From contig DLHV01000202.1 in the NCBI GenBank assembly GCA_002483395.1, positions 14,772-20,074 of the forward strand: a stretch of 5,303 nucleotides of DNA. Direction: 5' to 3'. A model generated the notes under the pieces. That model was not told where the DNA came from and ran no database searches. It worked only from the letters and a program-made list of their open reading frames with translations. Numbering within the stretch: the stretch's first letter is position 1; the number at the start of each line of letters is the position of its first letter. The translations under genes and the position numbers were made by a program. Source of the DNA: Chloracidobacterium sp. UBA7659. GTDB taxonomy: Bacteria > Acidobacteriota > Blastocatellia > Pyrinomonadales > Pyrinomonadaceae. Below are positions 1 to 5,303 of this stretch, one piece after another.

Positions 1-71
1 CCCTGGGCATCGACCACAAGCCATTTGCGATTTTGGTCCAAACCCTTTCCGCTCGGAAAATAAGTACTCAT
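1..71 (-). CDS. rplM: Ribosomal protein L13 (uL13), N-terminal fragment cut by window edge
   Basis: Only the first 23 codons and two bases of the next are present, read leftwards from an ATG at 71-69. The peptide begins MSTYFPSGKGLDQNRKW and continues LVVDAQG. The block RKWxVVDAxG near residue 15-24 is the signature start of bacterial L13, which normally continues into TLGRLAS and is about 145 residues long. L13 is an early-assembling protein of the 50S subunit, and in most bacteria rpsI (S9) follows it directly, so rpsI is expected just beyond the left edge. A weak Shine-Dalgarno-like TAGG lies five bases before the ATG. The start is supported by the good promoter and short leader upstream. 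The call rests on a short peptide, but the match is distinctive. It is a housekeeping gene unrelated to the polysaccharide operon on the other strand. Confidence 0.85.
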   Translation of the reverse strand, partial: MSTYFPSGKGLDQNRKWLVVDAQ

Positions 72-94
72 AATTGCCTACACTGATAGGTATA

Positions 95-110
95 TTCGCA
101 AAAAAGCGAA
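95..110 (-). promoter_or_regulatory. Stem-loop at predicted 5' end of rplM mRNA
   Basis: TTCGC at 95-99 and GCGAA at 106-110 form a perfect 5-base inverted repeat around six A residues. In the rplM transcript this is a UUCGC stem with a U6 loop. The predicted transcription start (about 109-110) falls at the first base of the stem, so the mRNA would begin with a hairpin. Possible roles are protection of the 5' end or a binding site for autoregulation, since L13 leaders are known regulatory RNAs in some other phyla. I do not recognise this as a named leader family. The stem is short and could be chance. Confidence 0.35.
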
Positions 111-115
111 CCCAC

Positions 116-144
116 AGGATATCCAATTGGGGCGTGAAGGTCAA
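116..144 (-). promoter_or_regulatory. Sigma-70-like promoter for rplM
   Basis: Read on the minus strand, TTGACC (plus-strand 144-139) is followed after exactly 17 bases by TATCCT (121-116). These match the -35 and -10 consensus at five of six and four of six positions with ideal spacing. Transcription should start near 109-110, giving a leader of about 38 bases before the rplM ATG. The -10 box overlaps an 8-base palindrome, GGATATCC. This is the best promoter I can see in the intergenic region. A transcript start has not been measured, so the call is an inference from consensus and position. Confidence 0.55.
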
Positions 145-176
145 GTTGGGTTGGTCTAAAGTTAGAGCCTCTTTGC

Positions 177-218
177 AAATGTCCTAGTTTGAACTCTTTA
201 GAAATGTCCTATATTGAA
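177..218. repeat. Pair of 17-base direct repeats, 25 bases apart
   Basis: AAATGTCCTAGTTTGAA at 177-193 and AAATGTCCTATATTGAA at 202-218 agree at 15 of 17 positions, separated by the 8-base spacer CTCTTTAG. Tandem copies of a TGTCCta..TTGAA unit of this kind are typical of the ends of insertion sequences with DDE transposases, where they serve as transposase binding sites. I know the pattern from genomes in general and cannot name the element. A partial inverted copy, AGGACAATT, lies at 263-271. An alternative reading is an operator for a regulator shared by the divergent genes. Confidence 0.6.
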
Positions 219-292
219 AACCTAAGATGATCCTTTTTTTGGGGATATCCGATGGGTGAGAGAGGACAATTCAAATGAGTGAAAAAGAGCTG
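177..292 (+). mobile_element. Probable insertion-sequence end remnant (leader and first transposase codons)
   Basis: This stretch combines three things expected at the left end of an insertion sequence: tandem terminal repeats (177-218), a short leader with a T7 run (234-240), and a reading frame with a strong Shine-Dalgarno sequence whose first residues are MSEKEL. Several transposases of the ISNCY/IS481-like groups start with MSEKEL or a close variant. After residue 6 the frame no longer resembles any transposase I know, and no helix-turn-helix or DDE segment follows. No matching inverted right end is visible before the operon. I infer a decayed or deleted element with only its left end left. 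Both boundaries are uncertain, and the whole call rests on resemblance rather than a database match. Confidence 0.38.
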
Positions 293-361
293 GGATCGTA
301 CACCGGTCACGGGCGGCGAATAATGGTAAAATGCGTCGTACAACGGAGATTTCATCTTTGA
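275..361 (+). pseudogene. Short frame beginning MSEKEL, likely truncated transposase start
   Basis: The frame is 28 codons plus TGA. It is preceded by AGAGAGGA ending at 266, eight bases before the ATG, which is the strongest ribosome binding site in the window. The peptide starts MSEKELGSYTGHGRR and ends in a basic tail (QRRFHL). The first six residues look like the start of a transposase. The remainder is rich in Arg, Gly and His and shows no domain. The most economical explanation is that a deletion near 292 joined the transposase start to unrelated DNA, leaving a chance stop. It could instead be a real small basic peptide acting as a leader for the downstream operon, because its signals for translation are intact. 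I have no evidence for a function. Confidence 0.35.
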
Positions 362-464
362 GAGGTTTGAATTGAACCGGATACTGGCGATTGCGTTATT
401 TTAATACTTAATTTGCTGAAAATGAGGTATTTAGGATCGATTAAGACTGTAGCTACTGTGTTCG

Positions 465-2036
465 ATGAAGGGGAAGATTGCCAAAAAGTCTCAGTACGAA
501 ACCATCGCTTCTACAATTCCAGGGGGCGAAAGGACTCCGCGCGCAGCGTTTGAACCTCTGGGAAGGGCAGTAAATCCTGATCCTGAACCATCTCGGTCGT
601 TTTCGAAAAACATAATCGATAACGTTGTATCGAGCGAGCATGATCTTCCGGAAACCAACCCTCAAAATGTAATTGTGGCCGGAGCCGGTGGAGCCATCGT
701 CGGTCAAAGTCTTCGGTCGCAAAGGCGGATCGAGAAGGATACAGAGCGCTTGGGCAAAGATAACTGGCTGGCGCGCAACGGACACTCGCTGACATATGTC
801 GGCATTTTCCTCTTCACGCTTGTGCTTTATTTTCGGCCTTATGAGTTGATCCCGGCGCTTTCGGGATTTAATTCAATGGCATTGCTTTTCGCTGTGGCGA
901 CCTTATTAGTGTTTTTACCGTCTCAGGTAACAGCCGAAGGGACACTGACAGCTCTCCCGATCGAAGTAAAGTGCGTCCTGTTCATTACGGTGTGGGCATT
1001 GCTGACCATTCCGATCGCGAAGAATCCGCGGTTGGCCTGGGAGACCTTTAACGATACTTTCATCAAAGTCGTGTTGATGTTCATAATAATGGTCAACACT
1101 CTTCGCACAGCGGCGAGGCTTAAGGGTCTGATGTGGCTCGGGATCGGCGTCGGCGTCATGCTAAGTTTTCAGGCGCTCGATCTTTACGCGAAAGGCGAGT
1201 TCAAGACGGAAGGATATCGAGTCAGCGTCGATTTTGGCGGCATGTTCGGCAATCCAAATGACATGTCAATCCACCTTGTTATTTTTATTCCGATCGCGAT
1301 CGCTCTCGGTGCCGCCGCAAAGAACAAAATAGCAAAGCTATTACTTTTTGGCGGTGCGGCGTTGATGGCCGCCGGAAGTTTTGTTACTCAGTCGCGAGGA
1401 GCGTTTCTCGGCATCCTCGCGGTTGCCGCCGTTTTAGTATGGAAACTGGGCCGAGCGCAAAGATTCAAGGCTGTTTTGATCGCTACGATCGTTGGGTTAA
1501 TTGTAATACTTTTGGCGCCGGGCAATTACGGCCTGCGAGTCTTGTCGATCTTTATTCCGTCGCTCGACCCCGTTGGATCGGCCGATCAACGGACGGAACT
1601 TTTGATCAAATCGATCTGGGTGACGCTGCGAAATCCGGCCGGTATCGGCATTGGCAATTTTGAGATCGTCGCCAGCCATAATCTGGGAACTCATAATGCG
1701 TATACCCAGGTGTCCGCCGAGCTTGGCTGGCTGGCCTTTGCCGCCTACATGGTATTGCTCCTGAGCCCATTTCGAAAACTCGGTGCGATCGAACGCCAGA
1801 TGTTCGAGAAAGGCGAACTCGCGTGGATTTATTATTTATCGATCGGCATACAGGCGAGCATCGCCGGATTTATGGCGTGTAGTTTCTTTAGCTCCGTCGC
1901 GTATCATTGGTACGTTTACTATCCGATAGCGTATGCAATCGGGATGCGGCGGATATATCAATTGGAACGGGAAGAGAGCACTACGTCGGCGACAGGGAAT
2001 ACTATGTCAGGAAATCTGGAGAACCGGCACGTCTAA
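465..2036 (+). CDS. O-antigen ligase/polymerase family membrane protein (Wzy_C-like)
   Basis: The product is 523 residues. Residues 1-105 are polar, Pro- and Gly-containing and have no membrane segment. From about 109 to 493 there are roughly a dozen hydrophobic segments (for example 111-123, 137-151, 203-213, 265-284, 290-305, 313-326, 336-350, 422-434, 480-493). Family landmarks are GNPNDMS (262-268), TQSRGAFLG (308-316) with the conserved Arg, and a periplasmic-loop block IGIGNFE (394-400) followed by THNAYTQVSAELGWLAF (409-425), containing the His-Asn pair near the active site. Such enzymes act on the periplasmic side of the inner membrane, either polymerising undecaprenyl-linked repeat units or transferring a glycan to an acceptor, and sequence alone does not say which. 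An exosortase-associated O-glycosylation ligase is a possible subtype. ATG 465 is the first start after an in-frame TAG at 450 but lacks a Shine-Dalgarno sequence. TTG at 750, behind GAGAAGGA (732-739), is an alternative start that removes the extension. Confidence 0.85.
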   Translation: MKGKIAKKSQYETIASTIPGGERTPRAAFEPLGRAVNPDPEPSRSFSKNIIDNVVSSEHDLPETNPQNVIVAGAGGAIVGQSLRSQRRIEKDTERLGKDNWLARNGHSLTYVGIFLFTLVLYFRPYELIPALSGFNSMALLFAVATLLVFLPSQVTAEGTLTALPIEVKCVLFITVWALLTIPIAKNPRLAWETFNDTFIKVVLMFIIMVNTLRTAARLKGLMWLGIGVGVMLSFQALDLYAKGEFKTEGYRVSVDFGGMFGNPNDMSIHLVIFIPIAIALGAAAKNKIAKLLLFGGAALMAAGSFVTQSRGAFLGILAVAAVLVWKLGRAQRFKAVLIATIVGLIVILLAPGNYGLRVLSIFIPSLDPVGSADQRTELLIKSIWVTLRNPAGIGIGNFEIVASHNLGTHNAYTQVSAELGWLAFAAYMVLLLSPFRKLGAIERQMFEKGELAWIYYLSIGIQASIAGFMACSFFSSVAYHWYVYYPIAYAIGMRRIYQLEREESTTSATGNTMSGNLENRHV

Positions 2037-2037
2037 G

Positions 2038-3222
2038 ATGACTTTAATATTTGTGGCACAAATTATCTTTTGGGCAAGTGTTGGCCTGATTTTCTATGTG
2101 TACCTGGGTTATCCCGTCCTTGTTTACGTAATTAGCCGTATTTTTCCTAAACGTGTGAAGCGGGCTGAGATCGAGCCGCACGTTTCAATCATTATTACGG
2201 CCTATAACGAAGGGCGGGATATTCGAGCCAAACTTGAAAATACATTGCTGATTGATTATCCGTTAGAGAAACGGGAAATAATCGTCGCGTCGGATTGTTC
2301 CTCGGATAAGACCGATGAAATCGTAAGCGAGTTCGCGGATAAAAATGTAAAGCTGCTGCGTCAGCCTGAACGTCAGGGCAAAACTGCCGCCCAGAACATG
2401 GCGGTTGAACATGCAGTCGGCGAGATCATTTTGTTTTCCGATGCCACATCGATGTATGAGCCGGGCGTTCTTCGGGAAATACTGCCGAGTTTTGCGGATG
2501 AAACTGTTGGGTGCGTCGCGGGAAAGCTACTTTACACGGATCATTCCGGTTCGACAGTCGGGCAAGCCGCGAAGTCGTATTGGAGTTACGAAACGCTGTT
2601 AAAGGAGAGCGAAAGCAAAGCATGCTCGCTTATCGGCGCGTCTGGCTGTATTTATGCCGTGAGAAAATCGGCATATAAACCGATGTATTCCGAAGCGTGC
2701 TCGGACTTTCTGATCGCGACCGTGGTTTACAAACAAGGCATGCGTACGATTTACGAACCGAATGCAGTCTGCACCGAAGAGACGAACCGGCAAAGCAAAA
2801 AGGAAATGCGTATGCGAATCCGGGTGATCTCGCAAACATTTACCGACCTTTGGCGAAACCGCGAAATGCTCAGCCCATTTCGAAGCGGCTTCTTCGCGAT
2901 AGAATTGATATCACACAAGTTAATGCGATACAACGTTCCATTATTTTTGGCTGCGGTCATAATATCTTCCGGTGCACTGGCGGTTTATTCGAAGTTTTAC
3001 CTCGCGGTTTTCGCGGCACAGATCGCATTTTATTCTGCGGCTTTCGGAGCGTGGACGCTCGAGCGAAACAGGATAAAGACAGGTGTTCTTTCAATGCCGC
3101 TCTATTTCGTGCTAACAAACATCGCATCGATAGCGGGCTTTTTTCAGTTTCTACGGGGCGAACGCTACGCAAGCTGGGAACCGATACGCGACACAAGCGT
3201 CGGATCGGACATAATTCACTGA
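2038..3222 (+). CDS. Membrane-anchored glycosyltransferase, family 2
   Basis: The product is 394 residues. An N-terminal membrane segment (about 5-33) precedes a GT-A domain with the expected GT2 landmarks: VSIIITAYNEG (49-59) for nucleotide binding, ASDCSSDKT (84-92), RQGKTAAQN (112-120), and SDATS (134-138) as the DxD-like metal site. GASGCIYAVRK (200-210), SDFLI (222-226, in the place of the usual catalytic-base motif) and RMRIRVISQTF (258-268) follow. The C-terminal part (about 298-371) has three or so membrane spans. The enzyme should transfer a sugar from a nucleotide donor to a lipid-linked glycan at the cytoplasmic face; donor and acceptor cannot be read from sequence. ATG 2038 comes one base after the TAA of the ligase gene (TAAGATG), pointing to translational coupling. 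GGAGA at 2018-2022 is a rather distant ribosome binding site. An in-frame ATG at 1933 would add 35 residues lying wholly inside the ligase gene and is rejected. The stop overlaps the next start. Confidence 0.9.
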   Translation: MTLIFVAQIIFWASVGLIFYVYLGYPVLVYVISRIFPKRVKRAEIEPHVSIIITAYNEGRDIRAKLENTLLIDYPLEKREIIVASDCSSDKTDEIVSEFADKNVKLLRQPERQGKTAAQNMAVEHAVGEIILFSDATSMYEPGVLREILPSFADETVGCVAGKLLYTDHSGSTVGQAAKSYWSYETLLKESESKACSLIGASGCIYAVRKSAYKPMYSEACSDFLIATVVYKQGMRTIYEPNAVCTEETNRQSKKEMRMRIRVISQTFTDLWRNREMLSPFRSGFFAIELISHKLMRYNVPLFLAAVIISSGALAVYSKFYLAVFAAQIAFYSAAFGAWTLERNRIKTGVLSMPLYFVLTNIASIAGFFQFLRGERYASWEPIRDTSVGSDIIH

Positions 3223-4832
3223 TGAACGAATCGGTACGAATAAAAAGCTCACTCACCAACCAAAGCGCCTGGATCTTGTTTGCCAAGGTCGTCGGCTTTG
3301 GGTTGAACACGCTTTTTCCACTCCTGATCGTCCGTTACCTCACGCAGGAGAACGTCGGTGTTTATAGGCAGGCTTTTCTGATCGCATCGAACGCTGTCCT
3401 GGTTCTGCCGCTCGGATTTTCAATGAGCTCCTACTATTTTCTAAATCGTGAGTCCGAAAAGCACTCATCCGCTGTCTTCCACATTTTGATCTTTAACTTT
3501 GTTATGGGCGGACTGGCGTTTCTCGCGTTATTCTTTTTCCCGCAGATACTCGGATCGGCTTTTCAGAGTAAGGAAATGACGCGGCTGGCACCAATTATCG
3601 GCGTGCTCATATGGCTTTGGATCTTTTCGAGTTTTCTTGAAACCGTCGCTCTTGCTATGCAGGAAGCTCGGCTGACGGCCTTTTTCATTGTCACTGCCCA
3701 GTTGATAAAAACGGCACTGATGACGGGAGCGATCTTATTTTACGCAAATGTCGATTCGCTTATTCATGCCACTATCGTTTTGTTCATCTTGCAAACAATC
3801 GTTCTATTGGTTTATCTTCACGGGCGTTTCCCTTATTTCTGGAAGAGTTTCGATTTCCCCTTTTTCCGTCAACAAATGGCGTATGCATTGCCGTTTGGAC
3901 TTTCGGTGCTGCTTTATGTCGGCCAGACCGATATTCACAACTACTTTGTCAGCCATGGTTTTAGCGCGGCTGAGTTCGCTATTTATTCGCAGGGCTGTTT
4001 TCAGCTTCCGTTGATTGCAATGCTCTATGAATCCGTGGGCTCGGTCATGATCCCGCGAATGAGCCAGCTGCAGCACGAAAACAAAAAGCGCGAAATGCTT
4101 GTAATGACCGTCAGTGCAACGCAGAAACTGGCGTTCTTTTATTTTCCGATCTTTTGCTACTTGATGGTTGTCGGCTTTGAATTCATAACGACCCTTTTTA
4201 CAAAAGAATACGCTGACAGTGTTCCGATTTTTCGTGTAAATTTGCTCGCATTGCCACTTTTTAGTCTGGTGGTCGACCCGATCACGCGTGCGTTCCCGGT
4301 GGCGGGCAAATGGCTGCTCAAACTGCGGATCGGCATAATAGTGACACTGCTGGCCATATTCTGGCTTGGGATCGGCCGTTTCGATCTGATAACGATGATC
4401 TCGATCGTTGTGGGCGCAATTTTATTTGAAAAGATTGCGGCCGCATGGATTTCCGGGCGAATGCTTGAGGTACGGCCGACGGATGTCGGGCTTCTCAGAC
4501 CGATAGGGAAGATTGCGATCGCCGCTTTTGTGTCGGGGCTGATCTTGCTTGCTTTCTACCTGATTGGTAGAGACATGCTCATGCAGGCATGTTTGAACGC
4601 GAGTCGGTGGCTGTTATCGTTTGTCGAGATCAAAAAAGGAGCGGATCTGATCGGCGGAGCCATATTCCTCGGTCTTTGTCTCGCGACTTACGGTGCGGTT
4701 TATTTGCTTTTTGCCAACTGGATGGGAGCTATTGAGCAAGGCGATAAGGACAAGGTTCTAGGCGTTTGGCGAAGGATGACGAGAAGAGATGCTCCCGTCA
4801 ACGCGGTAGGCAGCGTCAGTGGCGATGTATAA
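3222..4832 (+). CDS. Wzx-type lipid-linked oligosaccharide flippase (MATE/MVF-like)
   Basis: The product is 536 residues with about 14 predicted membrane segments. Examples are 16-37, 51-73, 85-107, 122-145, 153-174, 180-199, 303-325, 368-386, 427-448 and 474-498. The N-terminus follows the pattern of polysaccharide flippases: a short polar start, SAWILFAKVVGFGLNTLFPL (15-34), then IVRYLTQENVGVYRQAF (36-52), the usual place of a RyLtpeeyGlyr-like loop. Basic residues are frequent in cytoplasmic loops, and the C-terminal tail (501-536) is polar. These proteins move undecaprenyl-diphosphate-linked oligosaccharides across the inner membrane. They are poorly conserved, so the substrate cannot be predicted. 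ATG 3222 shares its A with the TGA of the glycosyltransferase gene (TGATG), a classical coupling overlap. The frame stays open upstream to 2697, but that stretch encodes the glycosyltransferase in another frame and is not hydrophobic, so the inner ATG is chosen. Length is at the upper side for Wzx, usually 400-500 residues. Confidence 0.85.
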   Translation: MNESVRIKSSLTNQSAWILFAKVVGFGLNTLFPLLIVRYLTQENVGVYRQAFLIASNAVLVLPLGFSMSSYYFLNRESEKHSSAVFHILIFNFVMGGLAFLALFFFPQILGSAFQSKEMTRLAPIIGVLIWLWIFSSFLETVALAMQEARLTAFFIVTAQLIKTALMTGAILFYANVDSLIHATIVLFILQTIVLLVYLHGRFPYFWKSFDFPFFRQQMAYALPFGLSVLLYVGQTDIHNYFVSHGFSAAEFAIYSQGCFQLPLIAMLYESVGSVMIPRMSQLQHENKKREMLVMTVSATQKLAFFYFPIFCYLMVVGFEFITTLFTKEYADSVPIFRVNLLALPLFSLVVDPITRAFPVAGKWLLKLRIGIIVTLLAIFWLGIGRFDLITMISIVVGAILFEKIAAAWISGRMLEVRPTDVGLLRPIGKIAIAAFVSGLILLAFYLIGRDMLMQACLNASRWLLSFVEIKKGADLIGGAIFLGLCLATYGAVYLLFANWMGAIEQGDKDKVLGVWRRMTRRDAPVNAVGSVSGDV

Positions 4833-4849
4833 TTTGGTCAATAATTCGA

Positions 4850-5303
4850 ATGTGCGGCATAACCGGTTTTATTACAAAAGATAGGAACGCCCCGATCGAG
4901 CCGCGCACTGCTTTGCTGGACCGGATGTGCGCGAGCATCATCTATCGTGGCCCTGACGAACAGGGAATGCTTGTGCGCGACAGGGCCGCACTTGGAATGC
5001 GTCGTTTGTCGATAATCGACATAAAGACCGGCCAGCAGCCGATATTCAGCGACGATGGCAATCTCGCAATCGTTTACAACGGCGAAACCTATAATTTTCG
5101 CGAGTTGCGAGAGGAATTGATCGGGCTCGGACGCGCATTCAATACAAATTCCGACACTGAAGTCATCGTCAACGCGTACGCGGAGTTCGGCACCGACTGC
5201 CTGAAAAAGTTTCGTGGCATGTTCGCGTTTGCGATCTGGGACTTTCGCGACGAGACGCTTTTCATCGCTCGCGATAGAGTCGGTAAAAAACCGCTGTTTT
5301 ATA
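4850..5303 (+). CDS. Asparagine synthase-like glutamine amidotransferase, N-terminal part (cut by window edge)
   Basis: The first 151 residues are present, nearly all of the class II glutaminase domain. The synthetase domain expected after it is outside the window. The start is fixed by MCGITGF: Cys2 becomes the N-terminal nucleophile after Met removal. Other landmarks are YRGPDEQG (32-39), GMRRLSIID (49-57), TGQQPIFSDDG (60-70), YNGETYNF (77-84), NSDTEV (100-105), FRGMFAFAIWD (121-131) and ARDRVGKKPLFY (140-151). The domain releases ammonia from glutamine for an ATP-dependent amidation. The TGQQP and RGMFAFAIWD wording resembles exosortase A-associated amidotransferases found in polysaccharide clusters, and the location supports a role in modifying a sugar or precursor rather than making free asparagine. 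It starts 17 bases after the flippase stop, without a visible Shine-Dalgarno sequence. One oddity is Thr in place of the usual Ile in NGEIYN. Confidence 0.93.
   Translation, partial: MCGITGFITKDRNAPIEPRTALLDRMCASIIYRGPDEQGMLVRDRAALGMRRLSIIDIKTGQQPIFSDDGNLAIVYNGETYNFRELREELIGLGRAFNTNSDTEVIVNAYAEFGTDCLKKFRGMFAFAIWDFRDETLFIARDRVGKKPLFY

Larger units (their letters stand above)
72..464. other. Divergent intergenic region between rplM and the polysaccharide operon
   Basis: This gap of 393 bases separates two genes transcribed away from each other. The left third holds the rplM promoter and leader. The middle holds the direct repeats and the truncated MSEKEL frame. The right part (about 293-464) has no convincing gene. 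A 43-codon frame from an ATG at 422 runs into the ligase gene in another frame and has no ribosome binding site. For the operon promoter the best guess is TTGAAC (372-377) with TTATTT (396-401) at 18-base spacing, a weak match. Two near-identical 11-mers (TCGTACACCGG at 296-306, TCGTACAACGG at 336-346) and a near-palindrome (364-378) lie just upstream of it. I see no riboswitch, including no c-di-GMP type, no tRNA and no terminator. Confidence 0.6.

Noticed and set aside
293..464. Possible c-di-GMP riboswitch before a polysaccharide operon
   Set aside because: GGTCAC is present, but the conserved core and paired helices of that class are not recognisable.
422..553. 43-codon plus-strand frame from ATG 422
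   Set aside because: It overlaps the ligase gene in another frame, has no Shine-Dalgarno sequence and no recognisable feature.
453..795. Two overlapping minus-strand frames opposite the start of the ligase gene
   Set aside because: Arg-, Phe- and Pro-rich shadow translations without motifs. Their existence slightly weakens confidence in the ligase N-terminus but does not support a gene.
1292..1306. GCGATCGC palindromes, here and near 4515, like the cyanobacterial HIP1 element
   Set aside because: Only two copies in 5.3 kb, explained by the general GATCG richness. HIP1-bearing genomes have far more.
1933..2037. 35-codon N-terminal extension of the glycosyltransferase from ATG 1933
   Set aside because: It sits within the 3' end of the ligase gene, is basic and featureless, and the ATG at 2038 gives a typical membrane-segment start with gene coupling.
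2697..3221. Open frame continuing 525 bases upstream of the flippase start
   Set aside because: It lies wholly inside the glycosyltransferase gene in another frame. The translation is Arg-, Cys- and His-rich with no membrane segments or motif, and ATG 3222 gives a normal flippase N-terminus.
2957..3310. 117-codon minus-strand frame across the glycosyltransferase-flippase junction
   Set aside because: It is antisense to two well-supported genes and the composition is that of a reverse-complement shadow, with no ribosome binding site or recognisable domain.

Overview
The window carries the start of a rightward polysaccharide operon, set divergently from a leftward ribosomal protein gene. At the left edge is the first 71 bases of rplM (ribosomal protein L13) on the minus strand, cut by the window end. 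On the plus strand, from 465 to the right edge, lie four closely spaced genes. In order they are a multi-membrane-span O-antigen ligase/polymerase-family protein, a family 2 glycosyltransferase with a membrane tail, a Wzx-type flippase, and the N-terminal half-domain of a glutamine-hydrolysing asparagine synthase-like amidotransferase that runs off the window.

The organism is a bacterium with about half G+C, abundant GATC and an outer-surface polysaccharide pathway, most likely Gram-negative. The L13 N-terminus, the amidotransferase, which resembles the exosortase A-associated type, and the overall gene style remind me of Acidobacteriota (Blastocatellia). That is an impression from memory, not a tested placement.

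The 393-base gap between the divergent starts (72-464) is more A+T-rich and is the least ordinary part of the window. It holds a good sigma-70-like promoter for rplM (TTGACC, 17 bases, TATCCT on the minus strand) and a hairpin at the predicted 5' end of the rplM mRNA. It also holds a pair of 17-base direct repeats followed by a well-started but truncated reading frame beginning MSEKEL, which I read as a probable insertion-sequence end remnant. Several small repeats and palindromes lie between that and the operon. No clear promoter for the polysaccharide operon can be named.

A working model for the operon: the glycosyltransferase adds a sugar to a lipid-linked oligosaccharide at the inner face of the inner membrane. 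The flippase moves the product across, and the ligase/polymerase joins or transfers it on the periplasmic side. The amidotransferase supplies an amide modification on a sugar or other precursor. The junctions (1-base gap, 1-base overlap, 17-base gap) indicate one co-transcribed unit. I see no new defence system, CRISPR array, RNA gene or toxin-antitoxin pair. The observations worth a second look are small-scale ones in the intergenic region and a few unusual protein features.
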